Origin: Paenibacillus sp. S150
GTDB taxonomy: Bacteria; Bacillota; Bacilli; Paenibacillales; Paenibacillaceae
NCBI RefSeq assembly: GCF_019352175.1
Contig: NZ_JACBYI010000002.1
Span: 186,001-250,000 of the forward strand
Reading direction: 5' to 3'
DNA length: 64,000 bases
The notes beneath the pieces were generated by a model. That model did not search any database, was not told the DNA's origin, and saw only the letters and a program-made list of their open reading frames with translations. A program made the position numbers and the translations under genes. Within the stretch, counting starts at the first letter, position 1; each line of letters begins with the position of its first letter. This document shows, in pieces, positions 15,690 through 25,532 of this stretch.

Positions 15690-16421
15690 TTATTTGTTTA
15701 AGAAATAGAGTAGCGATTCTGGAAGCTCCTTTTGCCAGAATCCCCAGAGATGGCGGCCGTCCTTCTCGCGGTAGGAAACGGTAGCCCCACGTGACTCCAG
15801 CAATGCCCTGGTCTCCCGGTTCATCTGAACGAAATCGTAGACACCGGTATCGGTCTTATACTCGGTCTCCTGCAGTCCCACCACCATGTTGATGTCCAGC
15901 CAGGAAAGGTCCTCTTCCTGGGCGAGGATTTCGCGTGTCTGCGGATAATAAGCGCCGGAAAGACTAAGCACGCGACTGAAGAGGGCGGGATAGGCCAGCG
16001 CGAGATGCAAGGATACGCTGCCGCCCAGTGAATCGCCGGCGATGATCCGTTCTTCCGGCGTACGGAGAACCGGATAATTATGTTCAATGTAGGGAATAAT
16101 CTCTTCGGCGAAGCATGAAAGGTACTGCTTGAAGCGGCTGCCGAAGGGAGCGTACTCCTGTGTCCGCACAGCCGCATTTACTTCGACTCCAACAATAATG
16201 AACGGTTCGATATCCTGCTCCAGAATCAGCTGTCCGGCAAGGGTGGCAATCCGGCCGAAGTTGAAGAATTCTTCCCCGTCCTGGCAGTAGACCACAGGGT
16301 AGCTAAGCACCTCATTGTAACCGGGAGGGAGATAAATACGGAGCTTGCGCTCTTCCTTGAGATGCTCGCTCCATAAGGTTTGTTTCACAATTGTACGTTT
16401 CAGAAAAACAGGTTCACTCAT
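15690..16421 (-). CDS. Esterase-D/enterochelin-esterase-like alpha/beta hydrolase
   Basis: A 243-residue alpha/beta hydrolase of the esterase-D (PF00756-type) group. The nucleophile serine is in GDSLGGS (about residue 132), the acid is probably in the DTGVYDF region, and the catalytic His is in DGRHLWGFW near the C-terminus. RKLRIYLPPGYNE and YPVVYCQDGEEF are the family's first strand and oxyanion region. No signal peptide. Homologues in Bacillus (YbbA) are linked to siderophore hydrolysis, but no siderophore genes lie here, so the substrate is open. Confidence 0.82.
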   Translation of the reverse strand: MSEPVFLKRTIVKQTLWSEHLKEERKLRIYLPPGYNEVLSYPVVYCQDGEEFFNFGRIATLAGQLILEQDIEPFIIVGVEVNAAVRTQEYAPFGSRFKQYLSCFAEEIIPYIEHNYPVLRTPEERIIAGDSLGGSVSLHLALAYPALFSRVLSLSGAYYPQTREILAQEEDLSWLDINMVVGLQETEYKTDTGVYDFVQMNRETRALLESRGATVSYREKDGRHLWGFWQKELPESLLYFLNK

Positions 16422-16567
16422 AGCTGAATCGTCACCTTTCTTGTCGAATTTTGCATTAGCCTCGGGGTTGCGTTAAAATTACCCAAGCGGTAGATGTGTT
16501 AAATATCATTTACTTGCCAAATAATCGTCTATCTGTTATAGGAAAATAAACTACCTGTTATACATAC

Positions 16568-16591
16568 AAAATTTATGGAAACATAAATTTT
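16568..16591. promoter_or_regulatory. Perfect inverted repeat upstream of the pdh promoter
   Basis: Ten-bp arms AAAATTTATG/CATAAATTTT flank a GAAA spacer, ending 12 bp before the -35 hexamer of the pdhA promoter. Its position fits an operator or activator site; no regulator is identified. Confidence 0.5.
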
Positions 16592-16603
16592 ATGCGTATT
16601 TCT

Positions 16604-16633
16604 TTGACGAAACAGATAAAACAGGTGTATAAT
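16604..16633 (+). promoter_or_regulatory. SigA-type promoter of pdhABCD
   Basis: -35 TTGACG (16604-16609) and a consensus -10 TATAAT (16628-16633) are separated by 18 bp. The -10 ends 53 bp before the pdhA start. Confidence 0.8.
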
Positions 16634-16686
16634 AATTCTATAACAGAGGACACTGATATTCAAATTTTTTTATTGAGGTGAAGATG

Positions 16687-17754
16687 ATGACTAAAGTTCC
16701 TTACGAAGTGTACACAGAGGATGTGGAGGCCCTTTCGGTGCTTTCCCCCGATGGAGAAGTTATCAATAAGGATAAGATGCCAGACCTTACTGACGATCAG
16801 CTGAAAGAAATTATGTATCGTATGGTATTTACCCGGACCTGGGATGACCGTGCCGTCAACCTGGGCCGCCAAGGCCGCCTGGGTTTCTATGCGCCGGTAT
16901 CCGGCCAGGAAGCTACAATGGTAGGCAGTGAGTTCGCTCTGCAGAAAGAAGATTTTGTATGCCCGGGCTACCGTGATATTCCACAGCTGGTGTGGCACGG
17001 ACTTCCATTATACCAGGCTTTCCTATATTCGCGCGGCCATCAGCATGGCGGACAGATTCCCGAGGGTGTAAATGTGCTGATGCCCCAGATCATTATCGGT
17101 GCGCAAATCCTGCATGCCACAGGCATCGCAATGGGCTTCCAGCTGAAGAAGCAGCAGAATGTCGCAATTACCTACACCGGTGACGGCGGCTCTTCCGAAG
17201 GCGACTTTTACGAAGGCATGAACTTTGCAGGCCGCTTCAAGCTGCCGGTGATCTTCTTCGTACAGAATAACGGCTATGCCATTACAACACCGTTTGCGAA
17301 GCAGACGGCTTCCAAATCAATCGCCCACAAAGCGGTTGCCGCAGGTATTCCCGGCGTCAAGATCGACGGCATGGACGTTTTTGCAGTCATTTCTGCGGTG
17401 CAGGAGGCTGCCGAGCGCGCCCGCAAAGGCGAAGGTGCTACGCTGATTGAAGCTGTAACCTATCGTTTCCGTCCGCATTCCCTTTCCGATGACGCCAGCA
17501 AATACCGTTCCAAGGAAGAAGAAGGCCAGTGGAACGAGAAGGACCCGATTGCCCGTCTTGCCAAGTACTTGGAGAAGAAGGGCCTGTGGACCGAAGAGGA
17601 CACGCTGCGTGTCAGAGAAGAAGCGAAGGCAACTGTAAATGAACAGATCAAAAAAGCAGAGCAGACCGAAAAAATGACCATTCCCGGCTTGATCGACAGC
17701 ATGTACGAGGTAACTCCGAAGCATCTGGAAGAACAAAAAGCCGATTTTGAATAA
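16687..17754 (+). CDS. pdhA: Pyruvate dehydrogenase E1 component, alpha subunit
   Basis: A 355-residue thiamine-diphosphate enzyme subunit that decarboxylates pyruvate and passes the acetyl unit to the E2 lipoyl arm. The ThDP/Mg motif GDGGSSEGDFYEGMNFA ending in N-N (QNNGYAI) is around residues 165-205, and the phosphorylation-loop region RPHSLSDDASKYRS is present. Of the starts available (GTG 16678, ATG 16684, ATG 16687) I chose 16687 because GAGGTGA ends 6 bp upstream. It is the first gene of pdhABCD, preceded by a good SigA promoter and a palindrome. Confidence 0.95.
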   Translation: MTKVPYEVYTEDVEALSVLSPDGEVINKDKMPDLTDDQLKEIMYRMVFTRTWDDRAVNLGRQGRLGFYAPVSGQEATMVGSEFALQKEDFVCPGYRDIPQLVWHGLPLYQAFLYSRGHQHGGQIPEGVNVLMPQIIIGAQILHATGIAMGFQLKKQQNVAITYTGDGGSSEGDFYEGMNFAGRFKLPVIFFVQNNGYAITTPFAKQTASKSIAHKAVAAGIPGVKIDGMDVFAVISAVQEAAERARKGEGATLIEAVTYRFRPHSLSDDASKYRSKEEEGQWNEKDPIARLAKYLEKKGLWTEEDTLRVREEAKATVNEQIKKAEQTEKMTIPGLIDSMYEVTPKHLEEQKADFE

Positions 17755-17769
17755 GGGGGATATCAGGCA

Positions 17770-18747
17770 ATGGCACAAATGAATATGAAAGAAGCAATCC
17801 GTGACGCAATGCGCGTTGAACTGAACCGTGACCCGGGCGTTCTGATCTTCGGGGAAGACGTTGGTAATGTGGGGGGCGTTTTCCGTGTAACGGAAGGCCT
17901 GCAGAAGGAATTTGGCGAGGAACGCGTATTTGATACCCCGCTGGCTGAATCCGCAATCGGCGGGCTGGCTTTTGGTCTGGGTGTACAGGGCTTCCGTCCA
18001 ATCGCTGAAATCCAGTTCGTCGGCTTTATCTTTGAAGCGCTTGATCAAATCGTCGTTCAGGCTGCACGCCTGCGCTGGCGTTCCGGGGGCAGATTCAATG
18101 CTCCTGTAGTGTTCCGCACACCATTTGGCGGCGGCGTCAAAGCTGCCGAGCTTCATACAGACTCCTTGGAAGGGCTGATTGCCCAAAGTCCGGGGATCAA
18201 GGTTGTCATTCCTTCCAATCCATACGATGCCAAGGGACTGCTGATCGCCTCGATCCGTGACAATGACCCTGTCTTCTTCATGGAGCACTTGAACCTCTAT
18301 CATGCATTCCGCGCGGAAGTGCCGGAAGGTGAATATACCGTTGAGCTGGGCAAGGCAAACGTGGTCCGTGAAGGCTCTGACGTCTCGATCATTACTTACG
18401 GTCTGATGGTACATACTGCTACCAAAGCGGCCGATCAGCTTGAGAAGGACGGCATCAAGGCCGAAATTATCGACCTGCGTACGGTTAGCCCGATCGACAT
18501 CGACACCATTGTCGCTTCCGTCAAGAAGACGAACCGCGCCATTGTGGTTCAGGAAGCGCAGAAGAGTTCCGGTGTGGCCGCAGAGGTTATTGCACAAATT
18601 AACGAAAAAGCAATTCTCCATCTCGAAGCTCCTGTGCTTCGTGTTGCGGGTCCTGATACCATCTATCCTTTTGCGCAAATCGAGGATTCATGGATTCCTA
18701 CCCCTGCACGCGTAATTGCAGCAGTAAAGAAAGTTATGGAATTCTAA
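17770..18747 (+). CDS. pdhB: Pyruvate dehydrogenase E1 component, beta subunit
   Basis: The 325-residue partner of PdhA, forming the alpha2beta2 E1 of the pyruvate dehydrogenase complex. It starts with the conserved [10 protein letters not shown], has [15 protein letters not shown] (ThDP-facing loop), and the C-terminal transketolase-like domain with [13 protein letters not shown] and the [12 protein letters not shown] block. It follows pdhA after 15 bp with GGGGGATA as ribosome site. Confidence 0.95.
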   Translation: MAQMNMKEAIRDAMRVELNRDPGVLIFGEDVGNVGGVFRVTEGLQKEFGEERVFDTPLAESAIGGLAFGLGVQGFRPIAEIQFVGFIFEALDQIVVQAARLRWRSGGRFNAPVVFRTPFGGGVKAAELHTDSLEGLIAQSPGIKVVIPSNPYDAKGLLIASIRDNDPVFFMEHLNLYHAFRAEVPEGEYTVELGKANVVREGSDVSIITYGLMVHTATKAADQLEKDGIKAEIIDLRTVSPIDIDTIVASVKKTNRAIVVQEAQKSSGVAAEVIAQINEKAILHLEAPVLRVAGPDTIYPFAQIEDSWIPTPARVIAAVKKVMEF

Positions 18748-18846
18748 AACCTATTCATTATCCTCGGGCCAGTGCTCCCGGAACAGTTACTGTTTGCTGC
18801 TGTTTCTGGAAGCACATGCATACAAAATTTTTAGGAGGTTTTCAAG
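18748..18846 (+). other. pdhB-pdhC intergenic leader
   Basis: A 99-bp spacer, much longer than the other gaps in this operon. It holds CCAGTGCTCCCGG and, immediately before the AGGAGG of pdhC, ACAAAATTTTTAGGAGG. Both loosely resemble the shared leader found at 33936 and 47783, but the key stem is not preserved, so the relation is tentative. Confidence 0.35.
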
Positions 18847-20169
18847 GTGGCTAAATTTGAATACCGGTTCCCTGAGCTGGGCGAAGGTCTGCATGAAGGC
18901 GAAATTATCAAAATGCATATCAAAGCCGGCGACAAAGTGACCGATGACGATATTGTTATGGAAGTTCAGAACGACAAGGCGGTAGTTGAGGTGCCTTGTC
19001 CGGTTAACGGCACGGTGCTGGAAGTCTTCACAAAAGACGGACAGGTCTGCCGGGTGGGCGAAGTTGTGGCAATTATCGATGCGGAAGGCGACGTTCCTGA
19101 ACAAGAGCCTGCGCCTGAAGCTCATGGTTCCCAGGAAGCGGATGCGGCCAAGGGAAGCGCAGATACAACTTCTTCGCCTGCAGCTTCAAGCCCTGCAGAT
19201 GCGAAAGAAGGCGGAGCGGCGCCTGAGGCAGTTCCGGCTCCTGACCGTGACGTGCTGGCTACTCCAAGCGTACGCAAATTTGCCCGTGACCAGAGCGTGG
19301 ACATTTCCAAGGTGAACGGAACCGGCAAAAACGGCAAAATCACGCATGAAGATGTTGAAGCCTTCCTGAGCGGAGGCTCTGCGGCGGCGGCGCCTGCGGC
19401 AGCCGAAGCAGCTCCTAAGGCAGAAGCAAAAGCAGCCGCACCGGCAGCGGCTTCCGGCAACGTCAGCTTGGAAGAAGAACGCGTACCGTTCAAAGGTATC
19501 CGCAAGGCGATTGCCAACGCAATGGTTAAATCGGCTTATACTGCGCCTCATGTCACCATTATGGACGAAGTGGACGTTACTGAGCTGGTGGCGTTCCGTG
19601 CCCGCATGAAGCCGGTGGCCGAGAAGAAGGGCGTGAAGGTTACTTATCTTCCGTTTATCGTCAAAGCATTGGTTGCGGCTTCCCGTCAATTCCCTGCGCT
19701 TAATGCCATGATTGACGAAGAAACCAATGAAATTGTCTACAAAAAATACTACAACATCGGTATTGCCACAGATACGGACAACGGTCTGATCGTCCCTGTC
19801 ATCAAAGACGCTGACCGCAAGAGCATCTGGATGATTGCAAGCAGCATCAGCGACCTGGCTCTGCGCGGACGCGACGGCAAGCTGGCTTCGAACGAAATGA
19901 AGGGCAGCACGATTTCCATCAGCAACATCGGTTCCGCCGGGGGCATGTTCTTCACTCCGATCATCAACTTCCCTGAAGTGGCGATCCTCGGTACCGGGCG
20001 CATCACCGAGAAGCCGGTTGTGAAGAACGGTGAAATCGTGGCAGCTCCGGTAATGGCTCTGTCCCTGAGCTTTGACCACCGCATCATCGATGGCGCAACA
20101 GCGCAGAACTTTATGAACTATATCAAAACACTGCTTGCCAATCCTGATATGTTAGTTATGGAGGTGTAA
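18847..20169 (+). CDS. pdhC: Dihydrolipoamide acetyltransferase (E2) of pyruvate dehydrogenase
   Basis: A 440-residue E2 core protein. It has a single lipoyl domain (residues 1-80, lipoylated Lys in QNDKAVVEV near 43), an Ala/Pro/Glu-rich linker, a peripheral-subunit-binding domain ([11 protein letters not shown] to HEDVEAFL, about 138-174), a second Ala-rich linker, and the catalytic domain with SFDHRIIDG at the C-terminus (His and Asp of the active site). Start is GTG with AGGAGG 9 bp upstream. One lipoyl domain is typical of Gram-positive E2. Confidence 0.95.
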   Translation: MAKFEYRFPELGEGLHEGEIIKMHIKAGDKVTDDDIVMEVQNDKAVVEVPCPVNGTVLEVFTKDGQVCRVGEVVAIIDAEGDVPEQEPAPEAHGSQEADAAKGSADTTSSPAASSPADAKEGGAAPEAVPAPDRDVLATPSVRKFARDQSVDISKVNGTGKNGKITHEDVEAFLSGGSAAAAPAAAEAAPKAEAKAAAPAAASGNVSLEEERVPFKGIRKAIANAMVKSAYTAPHVTIMDEVDVTELVAFRARMKPVAEKKGVKVTYLPFIVKALVAASRQFPALNAMIDEETNEIVYKKYYNIGIATDTDNGLIVPVIKDADRKSIWMIASSISDLALRGRDGKLASNEMKGSTISISNIGSAGGMFFTPIINFPEVAILGTGRITEKPVVKNGEIVAAPVMALSLSFDHRIIDGATAQNFMNYIKTLLANPDMLVMEV

Positions 20170-20172
20170 TAA

Positions 20173-21585
20173 ATGGTAGTCGGAGACGCTTCAATCGAAA
20201 TTGACACATTGGTAATTGGTGCAGGTCCCGGCGGGTATGTGGCAGCAATTCGTGCCGCCCAGCTCGGCCAAAAGGTCCTGATCGTGGATAAATCGGAACT
20301 CGGCGGCGTGTGCCTGAACCGCGGCTGTATTCCTTCCAAAGCGCTGATCTCTGCAGCCCATCAATATGAGGCGGCACAGCACGGCGAAGTTTTCGGAGTT
20401 ACCGCCGAGAACGTCAAAGTGGACTGGGCCAAAACACAGGAGTTCAAAAACGGCGTGGTCAAAAGAATGACTACCGGCGTAACCAGTTTGATGAAGGGCA
20501 ACAAGATCGAAGTATTCAGCGGTGAAGCCATGTTCATCAGCACAAACGAAGCCCGTTTGTTCAACGAGCACGAATCCCCGCGCTACAAGTTCAATAACTG
20601 CATTATCGCTACGGGTTCGCGCCCGATTGAACTGAAGCCCTTCCCGTTCGGCGGGCGCATTCTGTCCTCGACTGAAGCGCTTGATCTGCCGGAAATTCCG
20701 AAGAGCATGATCGTAATCGGCGGCGGCTACATCGGTGCTGAGCTTGGTCAGATGTACTCCAAATTTGGTACTAAAGTTACAATTATTGAAGGTCTGGACA
20801 CCGTTCTGCCCGGCTTTGATAAGGACATGACCCGTCTGGTTGCCAAGAATATGGCAAAGACCGGCATCGAGATCGTAACCAATGCCAAAGCTGAGAGTGC
20901 GGTTCAGAACGACAAGGAAGTTACCGTGAAATATTCTGTCGGCGGAGAGTCCAAGGAAGTTACTGCGGATTACCTGCTGGTTACGGTTGGCCGTCGTCCG
21001 AACACGGACGGCGAGCTGGGTCTGGATCTGATCGGTGTTGAGCTGGACGACCGCGGACTGATCAAGGTTGACCACCAGGGCCGCACCAGCGTTCCCAACA
21101 TTTTTGCGATTGGTGATATTGTTCCTGGTCTGGCTCTGGCCCACAAAGCCTCCTATGAAGGCAAAATTGCCGCAGAAGCCATCTCGGGACACAAATCCGT
21201 CGTGGACTACAAGGTGATTCCGGCTGTCGTGTTCACAGATCCTGAATGCTCCAGTGTAGGCCTGACCGAGAAGGAAGCCAAGGACAAAGGCTATACTGTG
21301 AAGAGCGGCAAATTCCCGTTCGCCGGCAACGGCCGCGCAGTTTCCTTGAACAGTCCTGAAGGCTTCATCAAGATTGTAGCCAACAGCGATAACAATCTGG
21401 TGCTCGGCGCGCAAATCGTGGGGATTGAAGCATCCAACCTGATCGCCGAGCTGGGGCTGGCGATTGAAATGGGCGCAACGCTCGAAGATATCGCACTGAC
21501 GATCCACGCGCATCCAACTCTTGGCGAAATCGTCATGGAAGCTGCAGAACTGGTAGAAGGCCATCCGATTCACGTAATGAAATAA
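20173..21585 (+). CDS. pdhD: Dihydrolipoamide dehydrogenase (E3)
   Basis: A 470-residue flavoprotein that reoxidises the E2 dihydrolipoyl group and reduces NAD. FAD-binding GAGPGGYVAA is near residue 15, the redox disulfide is in GGVCLNRGCIPSKA (C-x4-C), the NAD-binding loop is GGGYIGAELG, the second FAD motif is NIFAIGDIVPG, and the catalytic His-Glu pair is in HAHPTLGE. It starts 3 bp after pdhC and closes the operon before a strong terminator. It may also serve other 2-oxoacid complexes. Confidence 0.95.
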   Translation: MVVGDASIEIDTLVIGAGPGGYVAAIRAAQLGQKVLIVDKSELGGVCLNRGCIPSKALISAAHQYEAAQHGEVFGVTAENVKVDWAKTQEFKNGVVKRMTTGVTSLMKGNKIEVFSGEAMFISTNEARLFNEHESPRYKFNNCIIATGSRPIELKPFPFGGRILSSTEALDLPEIPKSMIVIGGGYIGAELGQMYSKFGTKVTIIEGLDTVLPGFDKDMTRLVAKNMAKTGIEIVTNAKAESAVQNDKEVTVKYSVGGESKEVTADYLLVTVGRRPNTDGELGLDLIGVELDDRGLIKVDHQGRTSVPNIFAIGDIVPGLALAHKASYEGKIAAEAISGHKSVVDYKVIPAVVFTDPECSSVGLTEKEAKDKGYTVKSGKFPFAGNGRAVSLNSPEGFIKIVANSDNNLVLGAQIVGIEASNLIAELGLAIEMGATLEDIALTIHAHPTLGEIVMEAAELVEGHPIHVMK

Positions 21586-21612
21586 TTAAATACGTAATGA
21601 TCCGCAATATAG

Positions 21613-21647
21613 GGCGGGAACGCATCTGCGTTCCCGCCTTTCTTTTT
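21613..21647 (+). terminator. Terminator of pdhABCD
   Basis: A 12-bp perfect stem GGCGGGAACGCA/TGCGTTCCCGCC with a 2-nt centre, followed by TTTCTTTTT. Confidence 0.9.
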
Positions 21648-21719
21648 AAATATAAGAAATTAAATGTCCGGAATGATAGCACCTCCCGTTTCCAATATTG
21701 ATTTACCTCTAAAAATAAT

Positions 21720-21741
21720 TTATGTGAAAAAAATCACATAA
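21720..21741. promoter_or_regulatory. FNR/CRP-type box upstream of adhE
   Basis: TTATGTGA-N6-TCACATAA is a perfect 8+8 inverted repeat containing the TGTGA-N6-TCACA consensus used by Bacillus/Paenibacillus Fnr. Its centre is about 85 bp upstream of the start expected from the -10 at 21804. Anaerobic control of adhE would fit. Confidence 0.7.
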
Positions 21742-21760
21742 TTTCGTCAATAATTGTTCA

Positions 21761-21774
21761 TGAAAGCGCTTTAA
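21761..21774. promoter_or_regulatory. cre-like catabolite control site upstream of adhE
   Basis: TGAAAGCGCTTTAA matches the CcpA cre consensus (TGWAANCGNTNWCA) except for the penultimate C. It lies between the FNR-type box and the probable -10 (TATGAT, 21804-21809). Confidence 0.5.
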
Positions 21775-21858
21775 TAAATCATTTTTTTGTTTTTTTTTCA
21801 TGCTATGATAAAAGAGTAAATTGATTCCATAATCCAATGCTTAAAGGGGGAATTCGAA

Positions 21859-24477
21859 TTGGCCGTTAAAAATGAGGCGATTCAAATGAAGAAACCTACA
21901 GCGGAAGAGTACACACAAACTTTGATTGACAAGGCGAAGAAGGCTTACCAGGAATTCATGGCTCTTGATCAGGAACAGATAGACCGTATTGTTCAAGCGA
22001 TGGCGTTGGCAGGGCTGGATAAGCATATGTATCTTTCAAAGCTGGCTGTTGAGGAAACAAAGCGGGGGGTATACGAAGATAAAATTATTAAAAACATTTT
22101 TGCAACTGAATACATCCATAATTACATCAAAAATGATAAAACTGTAGGGGTTATAGAAGATAACCAATACGACAGCTTCCAGAAAATTGCCGAACCGGTT
22201 GGAATTATTATGGGCATAACGCCCGTCACCAACCCAACCTCCACCACGCTTTTCAAATCGCTGATTTCGATCAAGACCCGCAACCCGATTATTTTCGGTT
22301 TTCACCCTTCAGCGCAGAAATGCAGCAGTGAAGCAGCGAGAATTGTGGCTGAAGCAGCTGTCAAGGCGGGAGCGCCGGCGAACTGCATACAGTGGATTGA
22401 AGATCCGTCGATGGACAAAACAAATGCACTGATGAACCATCCCGATGTTGCGCTTATTCTGGCGACCGGAGGCTCGGCAATGGTTAAAGCGGCGTACAGC
22501 TGCGGCAAGCCTGCGCTTGGCGTTGGCCCTGGCAACGTTCCCTGCTTTATTGAGAAGAGCGCCAATCTCGATCAGGCAATTACTGATCTAGTTCTCTCCA
22601 AAACCTTTGACAATGGCATGATCTGCGCCTCCGAGCAGGCGGTGATAATAGAGGAACCGATCTATGAGCAGGCGAAAAAACGCTTGATCAAACATGGCTG
22701 CTACTTTGTAAACAACGAGGAAGCCGCCAAATTGACATCAGGTGCTATGAATGTTGAGAAATGTGCCGTCAATCCCGCAATCGTCGGTCAATCCGCAGTG
22801 AAGATTGCTGAAATGTGCGGGATACAGGTACCGGCCGGAACAAAAATTCTGATTGCCGAAGTTGAGGGTGTAGGGACTAAATATCCGCTGTCCGCAGAGA
22901 AATTAAGCCCTGTTCTGGCTTGCTACAAGGTGAAAAATGCCGCTCAGGGAATTGAACTCGCTGCAAAGATCGTCGAGTTTGGCGGTATGGGCCACAGCTC
23001 CGTTATTCACTCCAACAATGACTCAGTCATCCGCAATTTTGCCGACCGGCTGCAAACCGGCCGCATTATCGTCAATTCTCCTTCAAGCCAGGGGGCTATC
23101 GGAGATATTTACAATACCAATCTTCCTTCACTCACTCTGGGCTGCGGCTCCTATGGACGCAACTCGACCTCCTCCAACGTTTCTGCAGTAAACCTTATTA
23201 ATGTCAAAAGAGTAGCGCATCGTACAGTGAATATGCAATGGTTCAAGGTTCCGGCAAAGGTGTATTTTGAAAAAGGATCGACTCAGTACCTTGCTGTTAT
23301 GCCGGACATCAGCCGGGTGGCTATTGTCACCGACCCCATGATGGTCAAACTGGGCTACGTTGAAAGGGTGGAGCATTATCTTCGCCAGCGCAATCGTCCG
23401 GTAGCGATTAAAGTATTCTCGGAGGTTGAGCCTGATCCGTCCACAACCACGGTTGACAAAGGCACTTCAATGATGAATGAGTTTAAGCCGGACTGCATCA
23501 TTGCCCTGGGCGGCGGTTCGCCGATGGATGCGGCCAAAGCGATGTGGCTGTTCTATGAATATCCGGATACGGACTTCAATGACTTGAAGCAAAAGTTTCT
23601 GGATATCCGCAAACGGACCTACAAATATCCGAGTCTGGGACTGAAAGCAAAGTTTGTAGCCATTCCGACAACTTCGGGTACTGGATCGGAAGTTACGCCG
23701 TTCGCTGTAATCACGGACAAAACTACGGGTAACAATACAAAATATCCACTTGCTGATTATGAACTGACGCCTGATGTCGCCATTATTGATCCGGAATTTG
23801 TATACAGTCTGCCAAAGTCCGCTGTAGCGGACACAGGCATGGATGTGTTGACCCATGGCATTGAAGCCTACGTTTCGGTTATGGCAAGCGACTATTCGGA
23901 TGGGCTGGCCATCAAGGCCATTCAATTGGTATTCCAGAATATTGAGAAGTCTGCTCTTGAAGGCGACAGGGTTGCCCGTGAGAAAATGCACAATGCTTCC
24001 ACGCTTGCGGGAATGGCTTTTGCCAATGCGTTCCTGGGCATCAACCACAGCCTTGCACATAAATGGGGCGGACAGTATCACACCGCACACGGCCGCACCA
24101 ACGCCATTTTAATGCCCCATGTCATTCGCTACAATGCAAAGGCTCCTACTAAATTTGCATCGTTTCCGAAGTACAGCCATTTTGTAGCCGACCAGCGTTA
24201 CGCGGAAATTGCCCGTATATTGGGATTGCCTGCGAGTACAACCGAGGAAGGCGTAACAAGCCTGATTAATGCGATCCGCGGGTTAAACAAAAAACTGGGC
24301 ATCGAAGAATCCTTTCAGCAATTGGGCTTTGATGCTGCGGACTTCGAATCCCGTGTGGATTATTTGGCTGACCGCGCCTTTGAAGATCAGTGTACAACGG
24401 CCAATCCCAAGCTGCCGCTGGTCACGGAACTGGCGGATGTTTACCGCAATGCATTCTACGGAAAATTTGAAAACTGA
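21859..24477 (+). CDS. adhE: Bifunctional acetaldehyde-CoA/alcohol dehydrogenase
   Basis: An 872-residue fusion that reduces acetyl-CoA to ethanol, regenerating NAD during fermentation; its family forms spirosomes. Residues 1-440 are the aldehyde dehydrogenase half, with the catalytic Cys in NGMICASEQAV (about 257). Residues 450-872 are the iron alcohol dehydrogenase half, with GGGSPMDAAK as the NAD motif and iron ligands Asp and His in the HGIEAYVS to HSLAHKWGGQYHTAHGR region. Start is TTG with AAAGGGGG 8-9 bp upstream. It directly follows the pdh operon, so both acetyl-CoA supply and disposal are encoded together. An FNR-type box and cre-like site precede it. Confidence 0.95.
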   Translation: MAVKNEAIQMKKPTAEEYTQTLIDKAKKAYQEFMALDQEQIDRIVQAMALAGLDKHMYLSKLAVEETKRGVYEDKIIKNIFATEYIHNYIKNDKTVGVIEDNQYDSFQKIAEPVGIIMGITPVTNPTSTTLFKSLISIKTRNPIIFGFHPSAQKCSSEAARIVAEAAVKAGAPANCIQWIEDPSMDKTNALMNHPDVALILATGGSAMVKAAYSCGKPALGVGPGNVPCFIEKSANLDQAITDLVLSKTFDNGMICASEQAVIIEEPIYEQAKKRLIKHGCYFVNNEEAAKLTSGAMNVEKCAVNPAIVGQSAVKIAEMCGIQVPAGTKILIAEVEGVGTKYPLSAEKLSPVLACYKVKNAAQGIELAAKIVEFGGMGHSSVIHSNNDSVIRNFADRLQTGRIIVNSPSSQGAIGDIYNTNLPSLTLGCGSYGRNSTSSNVSAVNLINVKRVAHRTVNMQWFKVPAKVYFEKGSTQYLAVMPDISRVAIVTDPMMVKLGYVERVEHYLRQRNRPVAIKVFSEVEPDPSTTTVDKGTSMMNEFKPDCIIALGGGSPMDAAKAMWLFYEYPDTDFNDLKQKFLDIRKRTYKYPSLGLKAKFVAIPTTSGTGSEVTPFAVITDKTTGNNTKYPLADYELTPDVAIIDPEFVYSLPKSAVADTGMDVLTHGIEAYVSVMASDYSDGLAIKAIQLVFQNIEKSALEGDRVAREKMHNASTLAGMAFANAFLGINHSLAHKWGGQYHTAHGRTNAILMPHVIRYNAKAPTKFASFPKYSHFVADQRYAEIARILGLPASTTEEGVTSLINAIRGLNKKLGIEESFQQLGFDAADFESRVDYLADRAFEDQCTTANPKLPLVTELADVYRNAFYGKFEN

Positions 24478-24527
24478 GCCTTGGAAGGCATAAATTCACA
24501 GGCAGGCTATGGATAAAAACGCAGACT

Positions 24528-24560
24528 GGCGGTTCCCCGATCACGGGGAACCGCCGTTTT
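24528..24560 (+). terminator. Terminator after adhE
   Basis: GGCGGTTCCCCG/CGGGGAACCGCC, 12 bp perfect, loop ATCA, then GTTTT. Confidence 0.9.
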
Positions 24561-24691
24561 GCTGTCAGCAACGGCAATTCCCCGCAATCCATTCGCCGAA
24601 GGGCATATGCTTCAGGAGTTTGGGAAGTTACAAGGCCATCATGTTCATGGTAAACTGATAGCATAAATTAAAGAAATGTGGGGGATGAACG

Positions 24692-25486
24692 TTGCGAAAT
24701 TATTTAGAGCTACTTCAGGATATCCTGGACCATGGCGCCTCAAAAAGCGACCGGACAGGAACCGGGACATTATCCGTTTTTGGACGTCAGCTCCGGTTCG
24801 ATCTGGCTGAAGGCTTCCCGCTGGTAACCACCAAGCGCATCCATCTGAAATCGGTTGTCCATGAGCTTCTCTGGTTTCTGAAGGGGGACACGAATATTTC
24901 CTATCTGAAGGAGCATGGAGTCTCGATCTGGGATGAATGGGCTGACGACAAGGGTGAGCTTGGACCGGTGTACGGCTCGCAATGGCGTGCCTGGGAGAGC
25001 GCGGATGGACGCCATATCGACCAGATCGCCGCCGTCATTGAATCGATCAAGAACAACCCTGATTCCCGCCGCCATATTGTAAGCGCATGGAATGTGGGGG
25101 AAATAGAACAGATGAAGCTGCCGCCCTGCCATTTTGTCTTTCAGTTCTATGTGGCAAACGGCAAGCTGTCCTGCATGCTGACGATGCGCTCGGTGGATAC
25201 GTTCTTGGGATTGCCGTTTAACATTGCCAGCTATGCGCTTCTGACGCATATGGTTGCCCAGCAGACCGGGCTGGAGGTGGGAGAGTTCATCTGGTCAGGG
25301 GGAGATGTGCACATTTATACAAATCACCTGGAACAGGTGGCCACCCAGCTGGCCAGAGAGCCATATGCATTGCCGAAGCTTGTGATCCGCAGGCTCCCGG
25401 AGAGCATATTTGACTATACCTTTGAGGATTTCGAGTTTGCCGGTTATGTCCATCATCCGGGGATCAAAGCTCCGGTTGCCATATAG
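24692..25486 (+). CDS. thyA: Thymidylate synthase
   Basis: A 264-residue ThyA, the standard length, methylating dUMP to dTMP with methylene-tetrahydrofolate and releasing dihydrofolate. The catalytic Cys is in [12 protein letters not shown] (residue about 146); phosphate-binding Arg is in SDRTGTGT and RRHI, and nucleotide contacts are in [18 protein letters not shown]. The only start in frame with a ribosome site (GGGGGA) is TTG at 24692. dfrA follows after 46 bp and recycles the dihydrofolate. Confidence 0.95.
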   Translation: MRNYLELLQDILDHGASKSDRTGTGTLSVFGRQLRFDLAEGFPLVTTKRIHLKSVVHELLWFLKGDTNISYLKEHGVSIWDEWADDKGELGPVYGSQWRAWESADGRHIDQIAAVIESIKNNPDSRRHIVSAWNVGEIEQMKLPPCHFVFQFYVANGKLSCMLTMRSVDTFLGLPFNIASYALLTHMVAQQTGLEVGEFIWSGGDVHIYTNHLEQVATQLAREPYALPKLVIRRLPESIFDYTFEDFEFAGYVHHPGIKAPVAI

Positions 25487-25532
25487 CCCTTTCCGTGAAG
25501 GGCGCAGATCCTAAGTAAAGGAGGAGATACCT

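Noticed and set aside
20191..21573. A 460-codon open frame on the minus strand opposite pdhD, and similar long minus frames at 17317-18678 and 11045-12262
   Set aside because: They are mirror images of well-supported genes with clear catalytic motifs; their translations show no family sequence, have Cys/His/Arg-rich composition, and lack ribosome sites.
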